In this document: piece by piece, positions 1 through 13,404 of the stretch
How the letters are laid out: every line of letters starts with the position of its first letter
Numbering within the stretch: position 1 is the first letter of the stretch
NCBI GenBank assembly: GCA_002105175.1
Contig: MCGE01000006.1
Coordinates: 1,116,001 to 1,180,000 of the forward strand
Reading direction: 5' to 3'
DNA: 64,000 bases
Origin: Absidia repens
Taxonomy: Eukaryota > Mucoromycota > Mucoromycetes > Mucorales > Cunninghamellaceae
Made by a program: the position numbers and the translations under genes
Notes under the pieces: model-generated
What the model was told of the DNA's origin: nothing
Seen by the model: only the letters and a program-made list of their open reading frames with translations
Database searches by the model: none

Positions 1-3000
1 TTGTCATCGGTAATGAAACACAACTGAGAAACAAACTACTTGGCATTATCAAGGGATGGACTAGTGCTTCTTCGACAGATACGGCCCCAACAATACCTCA
101 AAACGACAAACTACAACGTGATTTGGATCAAGCATGTATCAAGGCAATGGTGCAACTGTTACACAGCCTTCCCCTTCAACCTTTGGAACCAGTGCGGACA
201 ACAGATGCCTTCCAAGTGAAAAGCAAGTTGTTTTATGGATACTTTGAATTTTTTCTAAAATTACTAGCTCGTTGCGGACAAACTGAGGTAAGAAAGAAAT
301 AAAGTAGATACTTGAAAACTGACACTAATAAAAACTTGTTATAGGCAAATCAAGAAAGCAAAGAAGCAGTGTCTTCACCGAATAAAGTAAGTACATGCCC
401 GAACTCACTGAAATATCGATTGTGTTTTTCGTCAGCTTACCTTTTCTTCCTTTAATGATTTTTTCTCTCTAGGAATTGGGTCCTTTGAAAAACTATACCG
501 TTGCTGCCATGACAAATATGCTCAATGCCAACATTGATGCGGGTCTCAAGTTCTCTCTGGCTATGGGCTACCACGAAGACATAAGTACAAGGACTGCGTT
601 TATCCAGGTGCTGACCAATATCCTCAATCAAGGTGTGGAATTTGATACTTTGGCTGAAAATGTTATCACCAGTCGATATGATAAGCTGCTTGACGTAAGT
701 TTAAAAAAGAGAAATGAGAAGATAACTGCTAGTTTGACGCATTATATATCACATGTTATATAGATGCTTGTGGACCCCGATATGGAAATAGCATTGTCTT
801 TATGTGAAGTTTGCCCGGCTATGGATACAACAGGTTTAGCGGAAGTTCTTTTGGCTTGCTTCGAATCAAGGCGCAAGGAACTAATGCTGATGAAGGCAGT
901 GATTGAAAGAGAAGTGGCAGCAACTGAACAAGAAGCAACGTTACTACGTGGGACAACAATGGGCATCAAAATTATCTCCACATTTGCTAAAATGTTATGC
1001 TTGGACTATGTGCGCAACACTCTACAACCGGTACTTGAAACGATCAATACATGGAACGATGATGAAACGGCATTTGAATTGGATTCTCGAAAATTTGGTC
1101 CCAACGATGATTTGAATCGCAACAAAACTAATGTAATCCGTGCTACTGAATTATTGCTGTCTGTTATTTGCACATCTGCTGAAAAGGCTCCAAGGTAAGA
1201 AATTACTATTGTTTGTTGTGCTTTATTGATTGGTAACTGAATGGAACTTTTGATTTCATAGGGCATTCAAGGAAGAATTGCATCTCATTGTTGAAGCTGT
1301 ACGAAAAAGGTTCCCCGAAGCAAAATATACTGCTGTTGGTGGTGTGGTGATTCTTCGCCTATTTGGCCCTGCTATTGTGTCCCCTGAACATAGTGGATTT
1401 GCCAAATCTGCTATACCGAAAAACAACAATGTTCGCAAACTTTTACTCCAAGCTACACGTGTGATCCAAAATCTTGCAAGCAACATCTTATTTGGATCGA
1501 AGGAAACGCATATGATTGTACTCAACGACTTTTTGACGAACAATATTTACCGGGTTACCAGCTTTTTGAGGGAAATATCAGCGCTACCAAAGGAACAGGA
1601 CACAGACGAGCGATCGAATACTGTACGGATGGATCAAAATGGATATATTCGACTTCATCGCTACCTCTCTGACAACATTGAACGCATGTCTCGTGATTTA
1701 TCTAACCGCCGGGCAAAAAATTCGACCACTGGAAGCACACAATCTCTGTTGGATTTGAAGCGGACGATGGATCGGTTATCAAATCTACTTGCTCAACTTG
1801 GTCGACCTTCAGAAATTTCGGATTTCGGTGTGACACACTCGCGGCATTCAACAAACACTAGCAACGATCAACAGTTTAATGATTTTATGAAACGCAATGC
1901 TCATCGTGATATGTCCAGCATCAGCTCTAGCAACTTCTTTTACCTTGGTGGTACTTCCAAAGCCGGCCATCCTGTATTTTATCTTATCTCTCGCAATATT
2001 GACACAGAATATATGGATTTCGAATTGGCGGTATGCCATATGCTGAAAGTAAGTAGACAAATATATATCTATATAATTATCGTAGGAACAAAGTAACTAA
2101 TATTTTTTTTTATTAAACTTCAAAGGTGATGGAACCTTATTTGGACAATCCTTTTGAGTTTCTATTTGATCTTACCTATTTGGATACTGGGTGTGAAATA
2201 CCTGTGAATTGGTTGTCTCTATTCTTCCAGCTTATCGCCAACAAAGTCAACGATTATCTGGTATGCATCAACATGTACAACCCGAATACCCAACTCCGTT
2301 CGTATATGCGTCGCTTCCCTCGAGCAATCTTGAACAAACTAGTGAAACGGATATCATTTGCTTTGACATTATCAGATCTCTACGAACGTATATCACCATC
2401 AGAGCTACGAATTCCAAAATATACAGGTAATTGTCTTTCTTTTTTATATCTTTTTGCGGACACAAATTAACATTCTCTTTATATCACACTTAGCTGAAAT
2501 TGAAAAGGAACCTGCCACTGTTTTTTATCCTGTTACACGGCAAACTCATCTCAAGTCTACCCTTCCCGTTACCGTCAAGATCAGTGCAGAACATATACAA
2601 ATCATAACAGTAAGTGAATATATTGGGTATATTGATATTATAATCAAATGGAATCATGATTATCATGACTCATTTTTTAACTTTTTCAGGTTCGGCCCAT
2701 CGATTTTGTCCCCAATATCTCGTCGGTCCTCAAAGATGTGTACCATATATCTGTCCTCGAAGATATCAAAGCTCTACCAAATTCTAAGCATGATGATAAT
2801 GGGAACCTGTCATTCAAGTATGAACATGGCAAGGCGGCAATGGTTCTATCTACACCAAAACGTGATTCAATGTTGGCTGTAAGTTGACTTGGTGGATGAA
2901 TGACTATAAATATAAAGTAACGATACTCATTCTTCTCTTTCGCTTTGGTTTTAATTTAGCTTCTCCGATATAATAAACAAAACTACGAACGAAACAAACC

Positions 3001-5693
3001 TGGTGGTATTCACGAACGACCTCTTCGACCAAGCGATGTTCCTGGAAGACTGCTTAGTATGGCTTTGTTGAATATTGGAAATGAAGACCCTGATATCCGG
3101 TTGGCTGCCTACAATCTTCTCTATTCATTAAGCATCACTTTCCGGTTCGACATGGCTAATCAACTGCTCAATGCCCAAGATCTTTGTATACCTGCCAACA
3201 GCACTGACTTTTTGATCAGCATCAGCGAACGTTTAGCAACTTCAGAACCTCAATTGACTCTAGACTTTCTTAGTGAATGCTTGATTGGGTTCCACAAATC
3301 ATCAAGTGAATCAATGCGACAACTTTGTTTAGACTATGCCTCACCTTGGTTACGGAATTTGGCCATATTTATTAGACACACTCCTGATGATCAAAATAAG
3401 AACTTGACAAAAACCAAAGATATTATCAGACTGATGATTGAGTTGACTGCCAGTCATCCAGACGTAAGTGAAACAATGATCAATAATAATAGGGACGGGA
3501 AATTCATTGGGGGGATTTATTTATTTATCTATATATCGTTTAAAAAAACGTAGATGTATAAACATGTGCAAGCGAAGATTTGGAAGGCTTTAGCGAAAGT
3601 GGATGATCTTATCAATGTTATTTTGGACTCATTTATTCAATTTGCTGTGGAACATGGTGTTGGTTCTCCTCAAGCTGAAGCTATGGCGGATACTTTCGTG
3701 ACCCTATCTAGTGTTACTGTACGTGGAAAGGTTATCAGCAGACTACGAAAGGTAAATTGAAGAGAGAGAGGGAGAGAGAGAAAGAATTGATGAAAGGGAA
3801 CTAATTTTTTTTATTACAATAATGCCCATTAGGTTCTTCAATGCACCTCATTACGCCCTTGTCGCCATCTTACGGATCATCCTGCTTGGACTGAAATAAT
3901 TATCCTTCTTCGCTTCATTCTCATGTTGTCATTCAACAATGCAAGTCCTGTGAAACCATATTTGCCCGAACTTTTCCATGTGGTAACTCTGCTGGTTGGA
4001 AACGGATCTATTATGGTGCGCGCATCAGTTCATGAATTGGTAGTCAACATTGTCCATACCCTTTGTACAGCAATTCCTCTTCCCGATGAACAAGTTCAAA
4101 AGCTACACTTTATCCTGAATGATGTATGTGATATCAAGAATCGTATTTATTTTGGACTGACGAAACACCATGCAAGCTCTTTGACTATCACACCTGATAC
4201 CTTGGCCGACCAACCTGATGGAATGAATCTCACCTCACTAGAAAGTATGATTAGACATTTATTGGAAGCTCTCCATTACGGTGCTCCCTCAACAGGTAAT
4301 TTCTATTTAGTTTTCTTCTCGTTAATATTCTACGGTAAATGTACTCATCTCCCCCCCCTTTTTTTTTTTTTTTTGCTTTTATCTTTATCTAGACATTGCA
4401 AATATGTGGCGGGCTCGATGGATGGGACTTATTACTAGTACAGCTTTCCAATTCAATCCGGCTATTCAACCACGGTCCTTTGTTGCCTTGGGTTGCCTTG
4501 CTACGGATGAAGTGGATGATGATTTGATCTATCAGATTTTGGTGGCACTCCGTGGAGCTCTGGCAATCTTCAATGAAACCGATGCTAGTTTGATTGTCAG
4601 TATTATGATGTGTCTCAGCAATATTATCGACAATTTACCAAGTACTTCGCGGTATCTCCACTCACTCTTTTGGTTATCCATTGCTCTTGTCGAAATGAAT
4701 CATCCCGCTACGTTTAAAACTGCCGTTCGGTTTATGCAATCGGTCCTCCGTGCCTTGGATAGTCATAAACTCTTTGTACATCAATCATTGGCGGAATTCC
4801 TCTTGTCGGCCCGTGAACCTCTTGCCGATGTGGCTCGCGAATTGGACTTGATCAATGGCGTTAGTTTTGATAATCATTTTTCCTTTGCAGTTGCTGGCAT
4901 CCTATTCAAGGGTATTCAGAAGAATCATGATGCAGAAGGTGGCAAAGATGTGATCTACGAATGCCTGACTACTTTTTTGGAAATCGACTGCAAGCGTTGC
5001 CTGGAACAACAAAACACAGTAGAAGCCAAATGTTTGGGGTATCTTGTTGGACTTCTGCCACTGGCATCCAAAAACAATGCTCTGCGCGAACTTTTACGTC
5101 TTGCTGGAATCAACGATGTGGATTTAGATGGAATCAACTTTGCGACGGGTGCTGGCTTCGGAGGCAACAGTGGTAGCGGAGATACGAATTTGTACGGTGG
5201 ATTACCTGGTGGTGGTGCTGGCATTGCTGGTATTGGTGGCGCTGATATTGGCCACATGGGTCATATTCGGATGTTTGATGCTCTGGAAATCCCTGACAAC
5301 ACTACCGCTCTTCTTTTGGTATCGTTCTTGGTGACCATGTTGAACACAGCAGAAAACGAAGCGGAGCGATTATTTTTATACACCTTTTTATCCGAAGCGT
5401 CTGTGTCCATTCCCGAGGTGTTTGCTCTCGTATACGAATCTTTGCTTCCTAGGATGAATCAAATGGCGATCAGTAGTCAAAACTACGCGGTGATTGATGC
5501 TGTCAAAGGCATCTTGATGACAGCGTGCTCTGAACCTGCGTTTTACCAACCTGTGAACCGTAAAAGTCAAAAGGCTTACTTGGATGAATTAGGATTCTCG
5601 GCTTTGGGTGATCCTTCCTTTGGTGCTTCCAAGACAAATGTGACAACTAACGCACAGCTGATTAGCAAATTACTGGAACGCATTACAGAATAG
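1..5693 (+). CDS. Neurofibromin/Ira-type Ras GTPase-activating protein (C-terminal part, left end cut off)
   Basis: Stimulates GTP hydrolysis on Ras and so switches off Ras/cAMP-PKA signalling. The reading frame is open from base 3, so the start lies outside the window. Twelve exons fit in frame: 3-287, 345-386, 473-694, 764-1194, 1262-2048, 2126-2426, 2494-2609, 2690-2878, 2960-3463, 3554-3751, 3833-4295, 4393-5693, giving about 1,612 residues. The RasGAP domain spans roughly 473-1600: an arginine-finger-like segment TLLRGTTMGIK (Arg codon 947-949) and the FLR-type motif RLFGPAIVSP near 1350-1385 match neurofibromin. A Sec14/PH-like lipid-binding module follows (about 1960-2880; GHPVFYLISRNID), then a long helical C-terminal region. 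A glycine-rich loop sits at 5155-5260. Known family: NF1 in animals, Ira1/Ira2 in yeast. The finger reads LRGTT where human NF1 has FRGNS; the arginine is kept, so activity is expected. Confidence 0.93.
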
Positions 5694-7998
5694 ATTATAT
5701 AGAACTTAGTTTAGCGTTGATGATTTTTTTTTTATGTTGAAATATAATTTTTAGTTTTTTTTTTTCTGGCCGGTACGTTTTTATTTTTTATTTATTTATC
5801 TTTTTACTATCCTTTATTATCTACATGCATATACATTTCATATATTATTTATATCTATTACCATTACTTCTTTCTCCTCCTTTTTTTTTTAATATACAGT
5901 ATACTTCTCTCTCTCTCTCTTTTTTTTTTTTTTTTAGTTCTATATATCATATCTTTAGTATTACCATGTATTTTTGGTATACAATAATAAAATATTCTTT
6001 TGTTGATCATATGTATAAATTTTGATCTATATTCGTTACTTATTCTATCATGTCATACTCAAAACAAAATTTTAGAAGGAGTGGGGTCGCTATATATGTC
6101 GGTTAAGATAGGTAGAAAAGCTGTGAAGTCAGGAACAGGATTTAAACGGAGGCTTCTACAGTAGGGACCCACAATAACCATATCAAGGGGAAACGAAATT
6201 GCATCGTTATTATAAGTAATATCGTTCTTATAATGTGTGTATAATTGATATATATATCAAGACAGCGTTATTATGGAGCCTTATTCATCAAAACGAAAAA
6301 AGGTTATCAACGAAAAAATCGGAACTACAGTTCAGCGAGAGGCTACAGAAAACATTTAAAATGCCGCCCACGTGAATATTTATTTCCTCATTTTCTATTT
6401 TTTTTTTTTTTTTTCCTCTTTCTTTCTTTCTTTTCTTTTCCTTTCATTATTCTTCAGCATTATAACTTCTATGAGGCTATGATGATCTTAGATTAATGTC
6501 AGGACTAGTCTAGAAGGATTTTCGCATCAGGGATTACAAGATGCATGGGGAAACCTTTTCATTCTGGATTCAGGATTTAGATCATTAGGTTGCTTTTTGG
6601 AGACTCCATTTATTGGTTTAGTTTAGTTTGTCCATATATTTAATATAAATTTGAATAAAATACGTTTCTTTTTACTTGCTTCAATGAACAATATCCCAGT
6701 AGTCTCTCTTTTGCTTTGTGTAATAGAATCCTTTGTTATTACCATCACGACATTTGATCAGTGCTCACCATTGTTGTACTTTAATGACAAATGTCCCTTT
6801 AGTCTTTCTTACACCTTTTACAGTATATTAGCCCACATTTTACAACGGCCTCATTTGATTAGGGCAAACTTTTCTCCATTTCTCACTTCCGTCTCCCTCC
6901 TCCTTACTCCAGTAGATCCTTCCATAAAGTCCCTCGTTATAATAAACCCCTCGCCTTCAGTTTTAGCATCTACCAAAGTGCAACAATAAAATGTATTTTT
7001 TTTTATTAACCATACTCTGACCCATCATATAATGAATAATGTTGCTATTGTGGTTCTAATTGTTGTGTGAGTGTCCTGTCAAATCTTGCTTTTCTAATTT
7101 GCCCACGATGACTACTTCGCCTGAGTCTCAAGGGCCGACATGTAGGGGGGGTATTACATCATGTTTGGTTAAAAATGACTATATCGACTGATTAAATAAA
7201 TGAATGTAGGTAGTGTTGTGCATGTAGCTATCATTATCAAACATTTTCCACTGCTTTTATGGCTTATCAACAGTTCCTTTTCCCCTTGCCCAGTAACTCG
7301 GCGATTGGTTGCTGGCAGTTCTAATTAATATAAAAAATGTGGCCCTATTCCCACTCTACCAGCCATATCAGTGTACCTAGGTCGTGACGCAAACCTGACC
7401 TCCCCTTGATTGAACACAATGTGTATATCAAGATTTTCATTTGATAGTTATGATATTAATTATTTTTCCATGGGTAGGATGATAAAAATAAAAATAAAAC
7501 GCCGTCGAACGGGAATCGCTTGAGCCCCTAGGGGCCGCCTACTAAAGTATAAACTGGTAGCGGGTATCTAATTCCATCAAAATCTATATCAGCAACATAA
7601 CTCCCTGAAGCCACCATATATCTTTTTTTTTTTTTTGGGAAGTGTGAGAATGTTCAATTCCCGCGTCCTGAGCCATCCACCCCCCAAGAAGGTTGAGTAA
7701 TATAAAAACTGCTTTATTTTACGTTCTTGCGACGCTGCATCATAGAGCAGAAAATAATAGAAGAAGTCATGTATTGACCCAATGCGTCTGTTGCGAAAAA
7801 TAGCTGGGGTTCGTTAGTTGTAGGTGTGTCCAGCAATTTTTCTTCTTTTCTTTGGGCATAAATTTTTATTTTGTCTGTGGATGGGAGTCCAATTGAATCA
7901 CCGCTGTGGTGAGCGAGGGACGAGCGACCGGTCACGGACTTGGGTTGAATTCTCCAGGGCTCCTTCCTTCTTCTCTTCCTTTAATATTTCCTAAAATT
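5694..7998. other. Intergenic region, 2.3 kb, with one dispersed-repeat copy
   Basis: No convincing coding sequence. The first 300 bases are T-rich and contain AATAAA-like signals near 5985, as expected for the 3' end of the GAP gene, plus a CT-dinucleotide tract near 5905-5920. Bases 6340-7000 are a copy of the dispersed repeat described separately. Similarity to the copy at 19.8-20.7 kb seems to continue weakly to about 7380. The remainder (7380-7998) is the upstream region of the mL43 gene and contains a poly-T run at 7623-7636. Confidence 0.7.
6340..7000 (+). repeat. Dispersed repeat family, copy 1 (plus orientation)
   Basis: Contains, in order, an ATGCCGCCCACGTGAAT block (about 6360-6377), a pyrimidine-rich stretch of 90-100 bases, a conserved core starting GTCAGGACTAG at 6498 that includes TACAAGATGCATGGGGAAAC, a TTTAGTTTAGT block, and AATAAA-type sequences. 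The same order is seen in copies at 19.8 kb (same strand) and 22.4 and 24.3 kb (opposite strand). Alignment by eye with copy 2 continues through a block beginning CCCTTTAGTCTTTCTTACAC. No coding capacity is visible. It could be a non-autonomous transposon or a solo long terminal repeat; which one cannot be decided here. Confidence 0.75.
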
Positions 7999-8163
7999 AT
8001 GTCGTTTAGCAACAAACTTTTATCAACATCCAACAACGGCACCGGTGCTTTTGTCCTTCAATGTCGTAAACTCGTTTTCAATTATTGTGAACTCTGGGGT
8101 AGCAATAAAGGCATGGTGTAAGTCAAACGAAATCAATCAAATGGATTGATCAAACAGATCCAC

Positions 8164-8203
<40 letters not shown>

Positions 8204-8612
8204 CCATAGAAATTTTATAAGAAAAGACCTTGCGCAGTTTGCCCGCGAAAACCCACAGATTGAAATTGTTGTGCAGCAACGAAAAGCACATCATCCTATT
8301 ATCCGTGGACATTACTGTAAGTTTTCTGTTCGGGTCATATTTATATTTGTATCTGTTATCTGTTTTGAGCTATCGACTAACTTTATCCCCATCCCCACCC
8401 CGTTTTTATATATATATGGCTTAGTGAACGGACGCGAAAAGGTTATTTGTACTCGCAACATGGCACCCAACGAAATTTCCAACAAGGTCAACTTATTACG
8501 GGATGCTAGTGGTGAAAAATTGAAGAATCTTACCAAGAAACCCGTCATCTCCACCACTGAAAGTGTACGTGGTATTTGGTCCCCATTCCATTCCAATCCC
8601 CACTCTATTTAG
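7999..8612 (+). CDS. Mitochondrial large-subunit ribosomal protein mL43 (MRPL43/yeast MRPL51)
   Basis: Structural protein of the mitochondrial 54S ribosomal subunit. Three exons (7999-8117, 8210-8316, 8425-8612) join in frame to give 137 residues, close to yeast Mrpl51 (140). The L51/S25/CI-B8 thioredoxin-like fold is recognisable from FVLQCRKLVFNYCELWGSN, then RKDLAQFARENPQIEIVVQQ and KAHHPIIRGHY. The C-terminal tail NGREKVICTRNM, ending in SVRGIWSPFHS, is typical of the family. The first in-frame ATG in good context was taken as the start; the N-terminus (MSFSNKLLSTSNNGTG) can serve as a short targeting segment, as in the yeast protein. Intron 1 ends in an uninterrupted run of 34 T (8168-8201) just before the acceptor. 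Confidence 0.93.
8168..8201 (+). repeat. 34-base poly-T run in intron 1 of mL43
   Basis: An uninterrupted T homopolymer occupies the polypyrimidine tract directly before the TGCCCATAG acceptor. Its exact length is likely to vary between reads and strains. Confidence 0.9.
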
Positions 8613-9014
8613 ACTTTCTACTATTTGTTTATTATTAGCCTGTACACATATTATGCACCTCCACTTCCCTAGAATATTGTATCACCCTCCTCCCTTTTAC
8701 TCTTCCTCACCCACTATATGTATTTTTACTTGAAGGATCCATTCTGTATTAAAAAAAAAAAACTTGAAAAAATCCGCCTGACGATTGATGGCATACCGAC
8801 TTTATTTTATTTTTTGATTGAATGATTGTATGTGTATTGTGTGTATACATGCTATGTATAGTTTATTAACTTCTATACTGTATGCGAGCATAGGCTGTCA
8901 TTTCAGGGGTATGGAAGGTGTTTTAAATTATTTTGGTCTGTCCCAATGCACGGTACAAAATAGCCGGGATGAGTGGGGAATTTAAATCCTTTCCTCTTCC
9001 ACTTTTTCTTCGAA
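8613..9014. other. Intergenic region between mL43 and GNL1
   Basis: About 400 bases, AT-rich, with a run of A near 8751-8762. Both neighbours are on the plus strand, so this holds the mL43 3' end and the GNL1 promoter. No further gene is visible. Confidence 0.6.
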
Positions 9015-11619
9015 ATGGCCTTTCACCGAAAAAAACCTTACAGCGGCAAAAAGAAGAAGATTCAACTGCAAGAAAAGAAGGCGAGGAAATCACAACAAGG
9101 TAAATCCAAAGGCTTATCACACGCGTTCATTATGTATGTTTTCTTGCTTATCACAAACCTTACGTAGGCTATTGGCTTGATGAGAAAGACCCAGCCGAAG
9201 ATACTCGATCTACATCTTCCTCACTCCCCCCTTTATCTGAACAGTTCATTCGATCCTCAACTCAAGCTCCCAACTGCACTGACTTCGGTTTGGACAGTAA
9301 TAATCCTGGTATCAAAAAGTAAGTAGGAGTTGTTTGTTGTGTATACATGGACTCATGCCTTTCCCTGTGTTTTTTTTTTTGTGTCTTTTTTGTCAATAGA
9401 TTATTTTCAAGCTTTGAAAAACTCTCACCGAAAGCAATCAATGATGCCCGCTTGAAAAGTATGCAACCTTTCCACCGACTGGACAAGGTAAGACGACTAC
9501 ACTTGAAAAAATTGTAAAAGACTGGATGAAACTAAAGCTTACTCACCTCCTCCACGTCTCGCACGCCACCTTCCATTGACTCTTATATTAGACAGCACTC
9601 GAAATGGGCGTTGAACAATGCCAACCGTATATTGATTTTCCGAAACGACCCACATGGAGCTACGATATGAATAAGGAACAAGTAGAACGACAAGAAGAAG
9701 AAGCCTTTCAAGCATGGAAGCAAGCAATCTATGAAAAATATGGTGACAATCAGCAAAATGGATCAAGGCAACTCAGCTGGTTTGAACAAAATTTGGAAGT
9801 ATGGCGGCAATTGTAAGTACTGTGAGATGGATCTGTTTTCAGAAGGGGGGTGAGAGGACGCAATCATTCTAACACCAATGTATGTTTTATTATTTGTCCA
9901 TAGGTGGCGTGTACTTGAAATCAGTGATGTGATTTTATTGGTAATAGACATTCGCAACCCAATGATTCATTTCCCACTCGCCCTCTATCATTACGTGACC
10001 AAGGATTTGAAACGAAAAATGGTTGGTGTATTCAACAAGGTATGACTGGAAACAAAAAAAAAAGAGTTGAACTGATACTGTTGCATCAACTATTGTAGAT
10101 TGACTTGGTATCCGAGTTCACTCTCTTTTCTTGGCAAAAATACTTTGAAGAACAATTCCCGGAACTTCATCTTGCCACTTTTAGCTGTTTTCCAATGGAT
10201 GAAAAATTGATTGACGACACAGCAACATGTAAGTGATTACCTCTGATGTATATCTGTAAACCTTTTTTTTTTTTCTTTTTTTTACTGAAATTGGTTTTTT
10301 TTTTTTTTTTTTTTTTTGTAGACGCATTGAAAACAAGAGTGAAGCGACCACGGAAAAGATATTATTCGGCCCAAGGTGTACAGAGTGTATTGCGTTGCTG
10401 CAAGGATGTGAAAATTGAAAAACATGGTGTCAATGTGGATTGGCATGGATTAATTCAGCGATATGATGACAAGGCCCCTATGTCTGATCATGACACAGTT
10501 GATGGTGGTGACCACTTTATTGATGATGATGATGATAGTGATACAAGTAGTACTGCTGGTTTAGGTAGATCGCTTTCTCTTCCGTCCCATTCTCATTCTC
10601 ATTAACTCGGATTTGACTTTGATTGAAAAATAGATGAATTTAGTGGAATATTGGATATCAGTCAACAAAATATTACTCCTCATCAAGATTACGTTACCAT
10701 TGGTTTGGTTGGGCATCCTAATGTTGGAAAAAGCAGCTTGATCAATAGCATTATGCACCGCACTGTAGTCAGCACAAGCCGAACACCAGGTAAAAAACAC
10801 AGTAACAAGGACATGGTGATTCAAAATATTCATTTTTAGAATTAACCGACTTTGTGATATAGGACATACAAAGCATTTTCAAACTATCCACCTTTGTGAA
10901 AACGTTCGCTTATGTGATTCTCCAGGGTTAGTCTTTCCATCACTTCTTCCAAGATCATTACAGGTAAAACTATCCTCCTAGCTAATTACATTATGGTATT
11001 GATTGAATGATTTGTATAGATTTTATCCGGCATGTACCCAATTGCTCAAGTCCAAGAACCTTATAGCGTGATACAGTACATGGTAAGTCATCAGTGAAAA
11101 GCACCAAAATTGTAAATTAAACTCATTCTTATTATTTATTTATTAATGAAGGCTGAAAGGATTCCTTTGGAAAAGATACTGTCACTGACGCCTCCTGACT
11201 TGGATAATGCCCGTAATTTTAAATGGTCTGCCTGGGTCATCTGTGAAGCTTATGCGGAACAACGAGGATTTTATACTGCGAAAGCAGCGAGACCTGACGC
11301 TTATCGAGGTAAGAGTTGAAAAAAAAAAAAAATGGAAGACTTTAATTTATCCTTATTTACATTTTTCTTTCTTTCTCTAGCTGCAAATGCTATATTACAA
11401 CTCGCAACAGATGGACGCATTTTGTTATCATTCAAACCTCCTGGATTTTTCAACACCACCAAATACGAAAAGTTGAAAATAAAAGAAGTGGATGCCCGCC
11501 AAAACTCTCAGGATAGTCTGGACGACAGCGAAAGTGATGACGATGATAGCAATAATGGCGGTGGTGCTGTGACAACAACGGATGGACAATACGCTCTTTT
11601 GGCCTTAGTAGACGAGTAG
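9015..11619 (+). CDS. GNL1-type circularly permuted GTPase (YlqF/YawG, HSR1-MMR1 family)
   Basis: Predicted GTP-binding protein of the Nug/Lsg1/GNL group. Twelve exons (9015-9099, 9168-9318, 9400-9487, 9592-9812, 9904-10039, 10099-10228, 10322-10564, 10634-10789, 10863-10963, 11020-11082, 11152-11308, 11381-11619) give 589 residues; human GNL1 has 607. The basic N-terminus RKKPYSGKKKKIQLQEKKAR is the GNL1 nucleolar/nuclear-type leader. The G motifs occur in permuted order: G4-like NKIDL across the 10039/10099 junction, then G1 GHPNVGKSS (about 10710-10736), G2 RTPGHTK and G3 DSPG. The blocks FPKRPTWSYDMNKEQ and LSWFEQNLEVWRQLWRVLE identify GNL1 rather than Lsg1 or Nog2. An acidic stretch (DDDDDSD) separates the two halves of the domain. 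A human GNL1 role in growth control is reported; the fungal role is unknown, and ribosome assembly is inferred from relatives. AATAAA lies at 11963. Confidence 0.92.
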
Positions 11620-13404
11620 ACACTGGGTCCATGACATGAACGGCTACTACTCTTGCTTGAAAGGGTGGCATTGGTATTGGTAAGTTGAGACAACATGATA
11701 GGAATATTGTGATATATATATTGGCTTAATGAAGAATCATCGTTTATATTTATTCTTTTAATAGATTCACCGTCGTGTATTGCGAATTTTTATGAACAAA
11801 CAAACTGCCTTCACACAGTATATGCAAGATCATTATCACCAACCATTTGACCGAATTTTTAGTTTAGATTTATATCGTACTGCCCTATTGATTATTCCAC
11901 TCACATTATAGTTTAGTAGTATTTTTATCTTCTTTGATGACGATTTTTTTTATGATACTTGTAATAAACTTTACCATATTTTGGTGGTGCTTTTCTTTCT
12001 TTTTATATTTGGCTGTCTTTTGCTATATCATATGAATGAATAATGGTTTATCATACTGCGCTATTTTTATTTTGTGGCTGTGATGAGGGGTATGCGCATC
12101 ATATGGCGAGGGTGTAGGGGCAGTTAATAGTGAGAGCATCAATTTTTATTTTGGGTGATTAAAACTGTGGGAGACAGATCGAAAATGAACAGCGACTTTA
12201 TGAGCGTGGTTTTTTTTTTTTTTTTTTCTATTACACACCAAGCGAAAAATGAGTTTCATATCATACTAATCATATGAATAAAACATGTACGTTGACACAA
12301 AGGAATTTCTATACTCTAATCATTTTTCGTCTTTGTAATAATGCCAATTGGATTAATTCTGAAATACGAAAACATAAGGTAACATGAATTTATTGATCCT
12401 AATGATCTAAAAGTAGCATGGAAGTGACACTGTTAAAAGAAATATGTTACTGTTTGTCCCTGGTTTTTTTTTGTCGATATCCTGTGACAACCAATGAGAC
12501 CAAAACAAACAAATGGCTATGTTTTTTTTTACCACATCAACAAAACAGCGGAATCATTGTTATCACCAATGCCGATGATATCACCATCCTTATTATTTGC
12601 GCAACGTAATAAAATAAAGCTGGTCAGTAAGTTTTTTTTTTTTTTTTTATTTGATCCTGCTCACCTAGTTGCAAGTGAACATATTAAATGGAGATCATTT
12701 TTGAACTCTATGGTGAAACTATACAAAACATGTTGGGTTTGTCAAAAAGGACACCTTGCCAGTTTTATATATAACGCAATTATATCAGTGTTGTTTAAGA
12801 ATAAAGTTACATTGGCTATTTTCTTACTGGCTCCAGAGTGCCTTGAACTTTTTTTGTGTGTGTGGGTCGACCGGAACAAAAGTTTAAAAAAATCCCTATC
12901 GGCACTTATATTTTAACACAGCACAATATAAGGCAAATAACCGAAAGGGAGAAGAAAAGAGAAGAAAAACCAGTTAGAACTTCAAGTAGGTAGACTAGGT
13001 CTCGCTTACAGCAAATACGTTAGTTTTAATAGCAAATTAAAGATATTAATACTATATTTAACAAATCCATCTCGTAGGACAAGCGAATTGAATACGAAGT
13101 CTTCTTGGAATTTGAATGGACGGTGAAGGCACATGGTCAATTTCAATCCAATCCCCGATCATAAGGTGAGGCCATTTTGCCTTTGGGAGACAGGAAAATT
13201 TTTTTTATTAACCTCCCAGCAAGACTTTTTTTTTTCTACTCCTTTTTTTTTCCTCTCTCTCTCTCTCTCTCTTTTTTTAAGCCATTTATATATCCCCTCT
13301 CTTACATTATTTTTACCTTTTATTGTCCCTTTATCATTCTTATTCCATTTTTATATATTTTTATTATTGAGTGTATGTATCCTTCATTGGTTTAACATCT
13401 TTAT
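11620..13404. other. Intergenic region, 1.8 kb
   Basis: Contains the GNL1 3' end (AATAAA at 11963-11968) and then AT-rich sequence with no reading frame that shows protein-like composition. Bases 13200-13400 are strongly pyrimidine-rich on the plus strand (CT repeat 13254-13271), as is seen upstream of several other starts in this window. Confidence 0.6.

Noticed and set aside
7640..7680. GTTCAATTCCCGCGTCC, tRNA-like string
   Set aside because: No matching stems nearby; no cloverleaf.
13116..13165. Possible first exon (ending at a GTGAGG donor) for the gene at 13405
   Set aside because: Joining it to the GTTGCAG acceptor at 13420 breaks the reading frame, whichever upstream ATG is used.
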